From Heloderma charlesbogerti (lineage: Eukaryota; Chordata; Lepidosauria; Squamata; Helodermatidae), in NCBI GenBank assembly GCA_026122225.1, contig JANEZZ010001896.1:496001-560000 (forward strand): a stretch of DNA of 64,000 bases, in the 5' to 3' direction. Each line of letters opens with the position of its first letter. Position 1 is the first letter of the stretch. Below are positions 9,770 through 21,448 of this stretch, piece after piece. Below the pieces are notes generated by a model, which searched no databases, was not told the DNA's origin, and saw nothing but the letters and a program-made list of their open reading frames with translations. A program made the position numbers and the translations under genes.

Positions 9770-10705
9770 TGCGGAGTTGGATTGGGGAGCTGCCATTTTC
9801 ATTTCCCCAGTAAAGCATTGCTCTACACTGTGGGAAATTAAAGCAGTTAGCCCTCAGTGGGAGCCAGCATTTAAATTTACCACAATGCCCCAGGAATGAT
9901 GCTGTGCTGGGGAAATTATGGGAAATTAAAATGACAGATCTCGGATCAACTGGGGGCCATCCAGTATTGATTGGAGTGCCCTGTGCTGTCTCCAGACAGG
10001 GAGCCACCAGCAGCTACTTTGTCAAGGGCCCCCTCAAACCTGGCACTGATGCAAACATCACATAGTAGTTCTGCAGTGGACAGTGTCATTTTTAACCCTG
10101 TACATTCATTTGCTATGATGCCTAGATGGCATGATCCCAGCAGCGGTGCAAGATGTCCTGCCACTCGAGGTCAGAGGATCTGCACTGCTGCTCCCCCCAC
10201 TGCCACCGTTGTCTCTTCCCCTTTGGCCACCCCATCGTCATCGTCATCATTATCACCACTACCACTGCCCCCCCACAATGAAAGATCAGATGGGCAGCCC
10301 CTCTGGAGTCAACCAGGACCAAATGCCATGCTTGGAGGGATCCCTCTTCAAAGCGAGGCATTGTGAGTGAGGTGGCCCCAGAGACTGCCTCTACAGGCAG
10401 TCTCTGGGGCCACCTCACCCACAATGCCTTGCTTTTAGGAAGGATCTGGGTAGCTCTCTGGAGAGCCCACCTGCCTAATCTCTTGCTCTCAGGAGAGTCC
10501 TCAAAGCAAGAGATTGGGTTGTGGGGAGAGCCGCCCCAAGGAGCCCTGCTGGCCGCTCTCCCACTGTGGCATTTGCTACAGCAGGTAAGCATAGCCAGTG
10601 CAGCAGCAGCAGCAGTTTGTGTGTGGCGGGATATCTGCCATCTATCCCAATCCACCACCTGAGCAGGGGATTCACCATAACCCATGCGAGGGCCGGCCCT
10701 GCATG
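9770..10705. repeat. GC-rich composite repeat block
   Basis: The block contains GGGAAATTAAAATG-type units, a Ser/Pro-coding low-complexity stretch near 10180-10280, a long hairpin at 10351-10434, a CAG run near 10599, and the end GAGGGCCGGCCCTGCATG. Parts resemble 33130-33420 and 40560-40760. It reads as several overlapping non-autonomous elements. Open frames on both strands (up to 187 codons) follow the low complexity and are not called genes. Confidence 0.45.
10351..10434. repeat. Hairpin with about 40-bp arms
   Basis: AAGCGAGGCATTGTGAGTGA and its mirror form end near AGAGACTGCCT and AGGCAGTCTCT, separated by only about 4 nt. Arms differ at a few positions. It could fold as RNA or extrude as a cruciform, and is probably the centre of a MITE. 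Confidence 0.85.
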
Positions 10706-10719
10706 ATCCAGCTACACTT

Positions 10720-11440
10720 AAGCACTTCTAAGTCCCATCGAAATCAGTTGGAGTTGAGCATGTCCCTCCTATTGAAATCAGTGAAACTCAAAGGCGCTGA
10801 ACCTTGACTGGAGGATGCTCACAGTTTCCTGGAAATAGTTCACACACAGAAAGCAATGATCCAAGCGCGAGTATATTACAAAGTATTATGAGTCCTCTGA
10901 TGTAAAAAAGAATATTTTTCTTCTTCAACCCATTTATCGCTATGTGTTTGGCGGTGAACTAATTATAACCCCCCACCCAACAACCTGGAAACCTAGGGAA
11001 TGCTCATCCCAAACAGACCTATCTAATATCTAGACAATTATTTTGCGTCACGACTATTACATAAAATAAACGATACACATATTTTTGAATGATGCCATGC
11101 CAGCCAATGGCAGTGCTTGAATCTTCTGAACATTGAATTTGGGGCAGATCATTCTGCAAAAATCAAAGGAATATATGGGCAGTTGGTTCCATAACTGGAA
11201 ACCTTGGCATTGGTTGAGAAGTTTGTATCCCTTTGCTCTTCATGCGCAAGCAACTGCAATTATGTGAGTGATAACTATAAAAGGCCTGTCCAGACCCGGC
11301 AGAGCCTATTCCTGTGAGTCATCTTATAGCTATCAATGAGCTGAATCACTTCAGTCGGGACAGCATGACTCATGCAAAGTGCTTTTTCATTGTCTGCTGT
11401 TATGTCAAGAGAACTCCTTAGGAATTCTTCAAACCAGGCC
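10720..11440. other. Single-copy AT-rich sequence with possible regulatory motifs
   Basis: No repeat was recognised from about 10810. The segment 11080-11430 holds ACTATAAAAGGCC (TATA-box-like, about 11275-11287), TGAGTCATC near 11316, and CATGACTCATGCAAAG near 11364, which combines an AP-1-like and an octamer-like match. No transcript or exon can be shown. Confidence 0.3.
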
Positions 11441-11455
11441 CGCAGGACCTATCTC

Positions 11456-11885
11456 CGGGGTCTCCAACGGGTGCCTGTGAGCACCAATGTGCCCGCAGAC
11501 ACCGCTCTTCGTGCCTGCCAGGCTCCCTGCCCCTCCTGATTTTATTTCTTCAGGTTTCTCCCCCATTAAAAAAAATTGACTGGGAGGCTGGCATGCTGCA
11601 AAGGAGGGTGCTGCCCTCCCACAAAACCTCTGTTTTCATTCAAAAGTGTGGTTTTGTCTTTTGGAGCTTTGACCCCACCTCTGTCTTGCATTGAAGTTCT
11701 TGGGCAAGTTACTTTTTGTTTTAGTCTCACCATTTTGCCTTCTGGGAAATGAATGTTTTATGACTGGCCAGGCCCACCATGGCAGCTATTATACAAATGG
11801 GCAACCCCTAGGGGCAGCTATTTTGTGAGAGTACCCATGACAAGCCCTCAAAATTCCAAATGTGCCCCCCCCCCGTTGAGAACCC
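11456..11885. mobile_element. Probable hAT-type MITE (GGGGTCTCCAAC ends)
   Basis: Left end GGGGTCTCCAACGGGTGCCT and right end CCGTTGAGAACCCC are approximate inverted repeats, and the inner sequence GTGAGCACCAATGTGCCC recurs near the right end as GTGCCC. A clear target duplication was not found, so the class is tentative. Confidence 0.45.
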
Positions 11886-12078
11886 CCTGAGTCTTCTTTT
11901 GAAGGATGGCTTTGAGTTCTTCCCCATGTGTCACAAATCGATCCTCTGAGCCCCAAACATGTCTCCCTGGAGTAACCTTGGCATACATACTGCATGCAGT
12001 ACGGCTGATTTTTTTTTTTTTTTACATCTTCTGATCTTACTTTTAATGAAATCAGTGAGAATTTCCCCACCAACATCA

Positions 12079-12311
12079 TTCATATTCCTTCTGCCATAGT
12101 AAGCACAAGAGCATGATCTTTTAGATCACAGGTGGGGAACCTGTGGCCCTCTGGATGTTGTTGGACTCCAACTCCCATCAGCCCCAGTTTGCATGGCCAG
12201 TTGTTTGGGTGATAGGACTTTGCATCCAGCAACATCCAGAAGGCCAGAGGTTGCCCACCTGTGATCTAAAAGATCATGCTCTTGTGCTTACTATGGCAGG
12301 AGGAATATGAA
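12079..12311. repeat. Inverted duplication enclosing a hairpin MITE
   Basis: The outer arms (about 12080-12133 and 12257-12310) are almost identical inverted copies of CTGCCATAGTAAGCACAAGA and adjoining sequence, with about one mismatch visible. The inner part, about 12127-12263, is the common GGTGGGGAACC MITE whose own arms are much more diverged. The outer arms are not part of the family as I know it. Confidence 0.75.
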
Positions 12312-12314
12312 GCT

Positions 12315-13590
12315 TGCAGCAGTTTGCCATGCATTTGACAGATTTCTATTGTTTCTTGGGCCCAACAATACTTTGTTGCATGCGCTTCTGCCTTGTGCTT
12401 TCACATCCAACAATGCATCCTATTTCAGATATTGTTTAGGGATATTTCACTTGCAAATGACCATCATTTCTTCTCTGTTTAGCTTGCTCTCTTCAGTGCC
12501 TCCCTTGTACCTTGGAAGTGGAAGAACTATTCCTTTTAATATCAATTTCTTTCTCATGATCATCTCTGCCTGCCTTCTGGCAAATTTCACCACTGTGTGC
12601 TATTCTATATTTTTTTGATCAGTAAATATTGAACGACGATAGGGAAGAAGGGTGTATGTGCTCAGAGAAGGATGAAAAGGAAAACACGCACCCGTTGTCA
12701 TGTATATCTTTGCGTAATAGGAAAGATAAACATTCCCAAGGTGGTTCTAAATTGCTGGTGATTTCGTAGTATGAGGGTGGCTGCACTGACCTCATGACAG
12801 CAACTATAGCATGCATGCGTGGCAGCAACATGAGATGTTCTGAAAGAGTATTTTGTTCAGCTTCCACAAATAGCCACAATGGAACAGAAGAGAAGACTAC
12901 CTCACCTGGTTGCTTCATGGTCATGGGGAAATCTGAGGACTGCCCTAAATACCCCAAGACGTTTGTAGCTATTAAGATGGTCCGAACTGCAATGATGCCT
13001 TGGCGTGTTCATAGGTTTCTCATTTCAATTCTATGTTAAAAGTGGAGACAGGAAGTGAAATAATTAAGATGGATTAAGAACAGTGGTACCAGCAGCTCAG
13101 GGACTGTCTCCAGGCTGCTCCGTTTTACGTAGTGGCCACCATGTCATCAGTTTTGTTTTATGGAGTTATGTTGCAATTATGTCTGAAATTTCTGCTTTCA
13201 CATTTGAATGTTGATGCTCCCAGATTAATGTTGTGAATATTAAAAAAAATGCAGCCACACAAGTGCGTCCTGATGGTCCACTAAGCAAGATTCCCAGCAT
13301 TCACATGTATATGTTCTAAAACTGGCGGCGGGGTCAGCGGCGGGGGGGGGGAGATACAGTGGCTAGTGTGGTGTTTGGAGGGCATGTATGGAGGAGGAGG
13401 GTTTACAACTTGGGGCCTCTGGGGATGACAGGGTCTCTCTGAGCAGTCTGTATACAAAGAGGCATTTTACAACCCCATGGGATCCCTGTCGGCAAGGCCA
13501 AGACTTCCAGCGGGAGGCAGCCTTTTGTCATCTCTCTCCATAGGAGAGAATGCCAACCATTCATTTCTAAGAACATTAAGGGGTAGGCTT
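12315..13590. other. Single-copy sequence, no gene recognised
   Basis: Frames of about 100 codons at 12307-12618 and 12619-12957 lack domains or homology that I recognise. A poly-G tract lies near 13343. Confidence 0.4.
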
Positions 13591-13591
13591 G

Positions 13592-13592
13592 G

Positions 13593-13672
<80 letters not shown>
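13592..13672. repeat. Compound (TG)n(GA)n microsatellite
   Basis: About 13 TG units pass directly into about 28 GA units. The dinucleotide switch is clean, typical of a hypervariable compound microsatellite. Confidence 0.98.
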
Positions 13673-13674
<2 letters not shown>

Positions 13675-13684
13675 CTGGGTTCAG

Positions 13685-13975
13685 CAGCAATGGTGTAGCG
13701 GAGCCAGGGCTCACAGGAATGCAGTGCCAGATCTTTTTTATTAGCAGAGATGCTGACATCATCTGTGCCCTCCCCACTCAGAATTCCCTGTTCCCTCTGA
13801 GCTCAGCTGCAAGCCTCACAGTAGCAGGGGGAAATGAATTTTCCCAGAAAAAAATATATTGTTCCCAGTTGTAGCTGAAAACTCCTAGAACTGGTTTGTT
13901 GATGTGGATCAACAAAACAGCCTGAATTTTTGGACTCTCCTTGGAGGTGCCGCCATAGGTACTGTCATGACGAGC
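13685..13975. mobile_element. Unclassified interspersed repeat, copy 1
   Basis: Aligns with 39095-39475 through blocks such as GATGCTGACATCATCTG, CCTCACAGTAGCAGGG and AGAACTGGTTTGTTGAT. This copy is shorter because it lacks about 75 bp present in the other. No LTR, SINE or transposon hallmark is visible. Confidence 0.6.
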
Positions 13976-14079
13976 ACCTTCCCTTCAGAATTGACCACTG
14001 CTGCACCACAGTTTGGCCCTAAACTTACTCTCTACCCCACTGATTCACTGAGAATCAAACTTCCCCATGTGTAGCAACA

Positions 14080-14170
14080 GCAGGCTACAAACGTATACCC
14101 ACTTACCTGGGAGTAAGCCCCATTAAAATCAATGGGATACATGTCTGAGTAGACATGCCTAGGTTTGTCT
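14080..14170. mobile_element. Short MITE remnant (GGAGTAAGCCCCATT family)
   Basis: Contains TACCTGGGAGTAAGCCCCAT and TCAATGGGATACATGTCTGA, the facing arms of the common squamate GCAATCCTAT repeat also seen near 8080 and 61135. Confidence 0.6.
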
Positions 14171-14199
14171 TGTATGGGTTTGGCCACTCTTTGGTATAT

Positions 14200-14282
14200 T
14201 TTTATTTATTGGTTACATTTATATCCCACCTTTTCCCCCAAGGAGCCCAAGGCAGAGTACATGACCCTTAAGGATGATGAGA
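14200..14282 (-). mobile_element. L2/MIR-type 3' end fragment
   Basis: TTTTTATTTATTGGTTACAT followed by TTATATCCCACCTTTTCCCC, the reverse complement of the GGTGGGATATAAAT ending. Confidence 0.6.
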
Positions 14283-14552
14283 TGTTGCAAGAGCAGGGCA
14301 GCAGAATGCCCGAAGCTGTCATTTAAAAATATCTCGAGAAAAGATTTTCAGGCACTTTCAGAATTCATCTGGGATTGTTAGCATTTACATCTGAATGTCA
14401 GTCTTCATCAAGGTTTGGGCCTTCACATATGTTTCGTATATGGTTAAAGTAATGGAGCTTAAAATGGAAGCAGCCTATACTGGTGTGTGTATGAATCCAG
14501 TGTTATTTGACCCCGTACCTCTCTTAATGTAAGTCCACCCTGGTCCTATTCC

Positions 14553-15130
14553 TTAAAACGTAGATATAACTTTACTGATAGATTGCAATATTGAGAGACT
14601 GCAATATTGAGGAGTACTCAAGGTGGCATGCAGAATAAAAGATGACAGCATCTGATATGCCCTGGTCCCAGGCTGTTTAGGGTTCAAAAGGCCAAAGCCA
14701 ACACCTTGGCTTGAACTAAGTCTAGAAACAAATTGGACACCATGGAAGCTGGTATGCAATTGGCATAATTTGGTTGATGTTCTTGGCCCCAGCCAAAGCT
14801 CTGGTTGCAGCATTCTGACCCAGTCAAAGCATTCGGAGAGTCTACAAGGACAGCCCCGAATAAACCAATTACAGTTATCCAGCCTGGAAGTGACTAGGTA
14901 GGGCATGAATGACTAGGTCTGATTTCTCTAGGAAAGGGTGCAGCTGGCAAACCAGATGGAGTTGTTTAAAGGCATTCCTGGTTCTTTCAAGAACCAGGAG
15001 CTCCCCCAAGTTGATAGCCTCTTGCTTCAGAGGGAGCACAACCCCATCTAAAATAGACTGATGACCTTCCTGGATCATCTGTACTCCCAAGCAAGAGTGC
15101 CTCTGTCTTGTCTGGATTAAGATTTCATTT
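14553..15130 (-). pseudogene. L2/CR1-clade LINE ORF2 C-terminal relic
   Basis: On the minus strand a frame at 14553-14906 includes a LDNCNW...GCP motif. This corresponds to the LDYCNALYxGLP signature downstream of the reverse transcriptase domain in L2/CR1 elements, followed by a region equivalent to QNAAARL. The plus-strand reading (CTCTGTCTTGTCTGGATTAA at about 15100) is the matching upstream part. Stops and frameshifts show it is inactive. Confidence 0.65.
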
Positions 15131-15134
15131 CTGA

Positions 15135-16010
15135 ATCCTGACGCTTATATCTATTCTCAAATATGATAGCATTGCCGTGTGCAACTACTAGCAAATCCCA
15201 CTGAGTAATCTAAGAACTCATGGGTCTAATGGGCACAGAGGCAGTTATGGCTAAGAAGCCCTTAAACCAAAGCATCTTGCTTAATTAAGGAGGACCTTTA
15301 CAGCTTAAAATTATATGGATCTTGAAATCCTAAGGAATTAACAATAAGGGATTCTAGGAAGCTTTGAGTGCAACAGGCCACACAGCTGGTGGTTCCTTTG
15401 AAGTATATTGCAGCTGCTTGCATGGATAAACATGCAAGCCAATTTTCTACTGAAAAGCAGCCTGCCCATTCAGCCATATGAATGACTGAAGTAGAGACTT
15501 CGAAGACATCTACAGCTGCATTTACATACCCTCTTCCCCAACCTGCACCTAAATTCTCCTTAGCATTGTAGCATATATGTATAAATTGTATGTAGTTCAT
15601 GATGAAGAGGCATGTGAATGTCTAAGTTTATTGTCTAGAATGTGAGTCTAAATTTTCTGCTGAGCCATTATGGTTTTGAATAGTGAGAAGAATGGCGGGC
15701 CATCACCTCTGTCTAATGCAGCTTCAGTCTGTAGCACATTTGAGTTTCTTCTTTTGCTTTTTCCCCAGTAGTTTCATTTTCAAAGTCAACCCTGTGTACA
15801 CATGTTTGGGGGCTATTCTGGGATGAAAAGGGCTGTTCAGAGGGACATGTGGACATGGCTGGATAAGATGCAAGAATGACCTGTTTGACACTTTGGAAAG
15901 TCAAGGCCAGTTTAGGTTAAGTTAGACTAGAGCACTGCTTATGTCTGTAGACAGATCAATCTGATATCAAATTAACACTGCAATCCTTCAAATGTACACA
16001 TATTTGAGAG
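15135..16010. other. Single-copy sequence, no gene recognised
   Basis: No recognisable repeat or coding signature. A 100-codon minus-strand frame at 15298-15600 has no visible domain. Confidence 0.4.
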
Positions 16011-16012
16011 CA

Positions 16013-16310
16013 GGGATGCATGAGAATTTCATTTCAGTTGGTTTAACATTAGAACATTTCCCATTTGCACCCCCGAACATGAGTGCACACTCATTTTTTG
16101 GACAAAGCTCGCACATTCTTGAGATTGTGATTGTATTTGCAAAATGTGTTCATCAGAAAAATGCACACTTTAAAATGTGCATTTTGGAAAAAAGACACAT
16201 TTTCACACTTTACACAATGTGTGTGTATGGGGGAAGTATCCATTCAGATGCACATATGTAACCAAATGCACATTTTCCCTGTCTGAACAACAATAAAAGC
16301 TCACATTTGG
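16013..16310. mobile_element. hAT-type MITE, CAGGGATGCATGAGAATTTC family
   Basis: Starts CAGGGATGCATGAGAATTTC and contains repeated ATGTGCATTTTGG/AAATGCACACTTT segments, like the element ending in CATCCCTA at 63960 in the opposite orientation. It is AT-rich and non-coding. The right end is unclear. Confidence 0.45.
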
Positions 16311-16415
16311 GAACATGATGGCCTGAGCTTTGAGGTGGAATGTGGAGAACCTCAGATAACCCCACCGATTCTTCTATCACTACTTGGGAGTAAGTTCCGC
16401 TGAACACAGTGGGAC

Positions 16416-16480
16416 TTACTTATTTTTATTTTATTTATTTATTTCATTTCTATACTGCCCAATAGCCGAAGCTGTCTTGT
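16416..16480 (-). mobile_element. L2-type LINE 3' terminal fragment
   Basis: A TTTATTT tail followed by CATTTCTATACTGCCCAATA and GCCGAAGCTGTCTT. Only the last 60 bp of the element are present. Confidence 0.75.
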
Positions 16481-16484
16481 ACTT

Positions 16485-19400
16485 ATGAGTACACATGCAT
16501 AGACCGGGGCTGCACAGCACAGAACATATTGATTTGCAGAAACTCAATGGTTTTGCTATGTGACCCCCAAAATGACAAAATACGTTGACAACTGTAATAA
16601 CAATGTCAACAACTATCTGTAGCACATGCTGAAACCCTTGAAAGTTAACCTCAATAGCTGTAAGGACTTTGGCTTCAGTTGACTGAAATAAGTTCTTTGG
16701 CTGAACTTCTGAGGCACTACGGAATCCTCGAGGACAAATGGGACTCTGTGTTACTGGTGGAAAGGAGTTCAGCAGAAAAGGGAATAAACACATGGCTGGT
16801 CAACTGCCAGACTGTGCGTGCAAAAGTAGTGCAAGTGTGTGTATCTGAGCACTGTGTGTAGTAGTGGGGAGTGTGTGTGGGGGCAAAGATAAAGGGAAAA
16901 CTGACATAGAGAAAGTACAACAAAAATATTTTGATCAATTGACACAGGTCTTCAGTTGTATATTCGTATTTATCCAAGCTCCCTCCAGTGAAACAGGAAC
17001 TCAAAAAGACTGGCTGGAGAAATGATGGGAGATTGACCTAAAATATTAATTATGACATATTCTGATACATTCACATAATACCCTGCTGCAACGATCAGTT
17101 TGTGCAATCATTGACACCACCAGATATATTTGAAGCAGGCATTTGTTTCTCAAATGGATTATAAAACCTGTCAGCATTTGCAAGCCTGTTGGAAGACAGT
17201 TGTGTGTGTATGGCAATTCAAAGCAATTGGTCTGATGTCTGCCTTGGAGAGTGTGCGACCTTGGGATGTATCCAAGTTGTTCACAGTGTTTGGATTTGTT
17301 AGCAGGGATTGTATAAAATGCAAGCATTTGGCAACGACCATGTCTTGATAGGACACTGGTGTATAAATCAACGACTCTCCTTCCTCCAGTGCAGGAATGA
17401 ATGGAAAGCATTTAAAGGGACATCTGTGGAAGCTCAGCATGGTCCTTATTTTTGGCATATGAAAATGTAACCTAAAGGTCTACCTGCCAACTTGAGCCAT
17501 GGCTTGATTTTTAAATAAGGTTACTGGTGTTGGCAAAAGCTGTAAGTTAAAGAAAGAAAAGAAGAAAGGTTACTGTGCTGCACTGCTTGCCTGCCTGTTG
17601 TTAGATTCACAATAAGAAGCAATAAGGAGCACTCCAGATGAAGCACCAGTTCTGAGGCCAATGCGGCTTTTATGCTTTTTTGAGGACTATCTAGATTCTA
17701 GGCCATCCAAGAACTGCTGGGAATGTTCAGCTCCTTAGCACACTGGCTACTGCATTGTGTCGCATTTGTGGCACAAGCGCTCCTTGTGGCAGAATGCAAC
17801 CATCTGAATTTCTTTTCATGTATCCATGTCGAAGGAGTATGCACATCACTTTTTGGGGATTATGATTTGTATTATGAAATGCTTATCAAGTGGTTTTTTT
17901 CCCCCTTTTCTCCAAGATTAGTTTAGTTTTAATTAAGTAAACCTTTCTCAGGAGAAAGCTCCCTGACTATTCTTCATACCCAGAGGCAACCATACTTGTT
18001 GTTTTTAATTATTTTTCACTGTTACCCAAACTGCTTTGGGTACTCCTGCCCAATTAAATCAAAGGCGCGGGGATCCTCACACACAATATGTTTAATATTT
18101 AATTTTAATTAAATTAATTAAATTGTTTATTTAATTTTACGTTGCATTATTGTGCACCGAGTAATGCAAAATTTATGATAGGAAGGATTTTGGGGAGGGG
18201 GTGGGGGACAGGAGAGGAAGCTTTCAAACAAGCTAATCGGAGTAGTCAAAAGATCCTGCCGTTTTGTTTCCAGGGAATAAGCAACCAAACAGAAGGAGAT
18301 AACAAAAATCAGAAGTTGCTTGGATAAAAATTGGTGGATGCACAGCAACGAGAATGGTTTGTTTTACTTGAATTATCTTGCCGCCCTCATTTGCTGCTAT
18401 TACAGTAGTCACAATGGCACTTCCTGAATTAAACAGGTAATCAAGTCAGCATTAGTAAAACTGCCATTGAAGCTTTGTTTCCACCTTGCACATAGGATCA
18501 AGGACGACAAATGTATTACCATCCTTACAGGCGAACACCAGCAGTTCACATTCAGCAGTGTTGCCAATGATTAGTTTCCACTGTTTTTTTCATTCTCTTT
18601 CCAACAGATCTTGCTTTTGTACTTGAATTAATAAAAGGGACCTCAAGTTAGCATTTGGATTTGCGTCGGGTATATAGTGCACTGGGTATATAATACAAGC
18701 CCATTAGATTTATTCTCTTATCAGGTCCAATTTGTTTTGTTTTTAATCTCCCCGGTAAGAGACTAAAATAAACATAAAAATCCATAGCTTCAAGTAAAAA
18801 TGATGAGTTCTCTTTTATCATTGCATGCAAAAGGGAAATATAAATTTTGGGTGAGCTGGGATTTCACTTTAATAAACAAGTTTTCATCTTTCATTGTTGT
18901 TATTGTGTCATAAATTTTCTGAAGTTTGGTTTCATGCTTGGATCATGATCTATGATATGGTATGATGATGTAAACATAAATTACTCCTCACTCCAATATC
19001 TCTAGGGACATATGGATCTATATCTGTAGTTATATGAAAGGGGATTTCATATAGCATTAATCTATGTTATTGCAGGAAGCAATTCAAACTTACTGTAAAT
19101 ATGTCAGTATGCTGTGTGATATTTTTCATCATTTGGGTAGAAAGGGTTGTTGAAAGGGTTGTTCAACTGTAAGATAAGGAAATAACATAAATGTATATTT
19201 GCACAAAGGCACACACACAAACAAACAGCATACATCTAAAAATAAAATCTTGGGGCCTGATCCTGTAGGACTACCTCTCCCCGGATTCAGAAGGCAGATA
19301 GTGGAAATCTTGCCCATGAAGGTTGGCAGAATGATTCTCTTGCAACTTGCAGTCTTATGCACATAAATGCTGACACCAACAGGGGTTCCAATTTTGTTTT

Positions 19401-20940
19401 GTCACCTCTTGTCTTGCCCCTGAGCACCATTTCTTTCATGCACACTGTTCTGTTATAGCTCTCCAGCTCATCCTAACTCTTTACCTCTTTCCTGGATTCC
19501 ACCCTTCCCCACAGGTATTTCTGTGCTGCACTCTGGATTCTTGGCTGTTAGCAGGAGACTAACAAAATGTTAAGGCTACAGTCCAGTGCTTATGTGGAAT
19601 GAAACTTCATTCAACTGTTGTGAGACTTCCTTCTGAGCCAGCATACACAGGATCAGGCTGCAGCTTTCCCCTTTATCCTGTTAATAATGCTGAGCTGAGT
19701 ACTGTTCATTTTCACTTGCACATAAGTGCTGATCTTAGTTTGGATCGAGGGATGGAGTCCTCTTGCAACTGAACAGCTCTGACCGATTTCCCTAAAGGTC
19801 CCAGTGGCAGCCCCACTGAAATGGACAGAGGTTGCTCGAGTGGTTTAGCAGATTGCTTGCAATTATGCACTGCAGGTATTTTATGGGTATTTTCACCCCT
19901 TCGTTGTTGTTGTTGGTTGTTGTTTTAACAAAATGGCTGACCACATAACGATTGCTGTTACTGTTCTCCTGGCAAAATAATGGCATGCATTGTGTTTCCC
20001 CCATCCTTGCAATGGCCATTTCCCAGATTTAATGGCTAAACATTGATAGAGAAATCCCATCCATTACTTTTTTCTTTTCTTTTTTTAGCATTGTGACAGT
20101 AAGGCAAACATAAATATCTCTTTCTCCACATAGATAATTCATATTATAATGAACAATGGGTCACCCTTAAGGAGGGAATGGCTAAAATCCCATCTATCTT
20201 CAATATTATAGATATTCATAGAGTACTAGTTTTGTTTCAGCAGATTAAATATTATCATAAAAACAGCTGATGGTGCATTAAATTAAAAATCTGATTGGGT
20301 TAGACTTTACAGAAAGCTTTGCAAGACTAATGCAATTATCTGTTGTGGCTAAACATTAGGTTTAAATTGGCAACACTTGCTAGTAAGTTTTTTTTCCCTT
20401 TCAAAAATTAATGGGAGGACAATTTAGGATCAAACCAGATTAACAGCCACAGAATACCTGGTGAAGTCTTGAATAAATAGGGTTGGGGTTTTTTTTGGGG
20501 GGGGGAATAATTTGAGCAGAGAATATGTCCTCTTTCCATATTATAGTGTTGCTATTAGTAAATGTAAATTGGCATTTGGTTGGTGCAAATGTATTAAATG
20601 ACAGTATAAGGTACCTAATTGTTTCACATATTGATGTCCTATAGGGGAAATCCATGCAAATTCACCTCAAATTCACCTTCACATTCAATTTCATAACAGT
20701 CACTGTTAAAGAAGGGGAAAACAAAGCGTTTTATAGGGGGATCAGGCTTTCAGCTGCAGTTACAATAAATGGGATATTTATATAAAGGTGCTCCTTCATG
20801 TCTCATATCCTTGCAACAGAACACAACTGGCAATCCATGGAATAATGCTTATTTTTCTTGCATTTTTATAAATACAAAGAAACTCCAAGAGAACTGAGGG
20901 ATAGAAAAGTTCTCTTCTCTTTCCTACCCCTCTTTTCATA
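16485..20940. other. Long, mostly single-copy AT-rich stretch
   Basis: Apart from small diverged fragments, such as a possible MITE remnant at 19570-19670, this 4.4 kb holds no repeat that I recognise. Small frames lack domains. The segment 18360-18680 has motif-dense, TAATT-rich sequence and a short protein-like minus-strand frame (18453-18581). It is the best candidate in the first third of the window for conserved non-coding DNA. Confidence 0.4.
18453..18581 (-). other. Protein-like open stretch of about 43 codons, origin unknown
   Basis: Read on the minus strand the frame starts at a TGG near 18581 and ends at a TAA near 18453. It includes the peptide ECELLVFACKDGNTFVVLDP, which looks protein-like. 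There is no pyrimidine-rich acceptor upstream on the minus strand and no strong donor. It may be a fragment of an old processed copy, or chance. Confidence 0.15.
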
Positions 20941-20947
20941 CATATAG

Positions 20948-21031
20948 GACAAGCTTCCCCAACCTCCAGATGTGTTGGACTGCAACTCCCATCATTCCCA
21001 AGATGGCACCAGGTTGGGGAAGGCTGATAGC
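20948..21031. mobile_element. Short hairpin MITE (AGCTTCCCCAACCT family)
   Basis: Left end AAGCTTCCCCAACCTCCAGA and right end CAGGTTGGGGAAGGCTGA are inverted repeats. The inner TGGACTGCAACTCCCATCAT is the common squamate MITE body, and the rest of the body has been deleted. Confidence 0.7.
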
Positions 21032-21039
21032 AGACATCC

Positions 21040-21445
21040 ACTTGAAATCCTCAAAGGGCAAGTCCTCTCGAGCACCGTGCTGCTATTTTGCCTGGTGGTC
21101 TGTGTGAATAGCAAAGTCTGCTCAGTGCCCCTGGTAGGTATTTGGCAGTCGTCATTTCAGCCACTGTGACTTTCTTATGGTGACGTGCAGGCTTGCAGAG
21201 TTAGGCAAGAGTTAATCGGATAAAGGTCCCTTCTGCTTGATGACTGATTTGCACTGGGATTTCTTATGGTTTAAAAGGTGATGCCAATAGGGTTTTGGGT
21301 ATGGGAACAGGGTTTTTAACTGGGAAGAACCTCAAGGAAGCTACCCAGGAAGGGATGGGTTGGCTGGAGAGGCTTGTGGGTGCGTTGCATTTATGGGTCC
21401 TTAAGTGGGTGCAGCAGTGGTGGGGATGGAAGCAGGATAGTTGAT
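21040..21445. other. Single-copy sequence, nothing recognised
   Basis: No repeat or coding signature was seen between the two flanking MITEs. Confidence 0.4.
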
Positions 21446-21448
21446 TAA

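Noticed and set aside
10122..10685. A 187-codon minus-strand open frame
   Set aside because: It lies within the GC-rich composite repeat and crosses the 10351-10434 hairpin; low-complexity residues account for it.
13593..13874. An apparent Arg/Glu-repeat protein
   Set aside because: It is only translation of the (TG)n(GA)n microsatellite.
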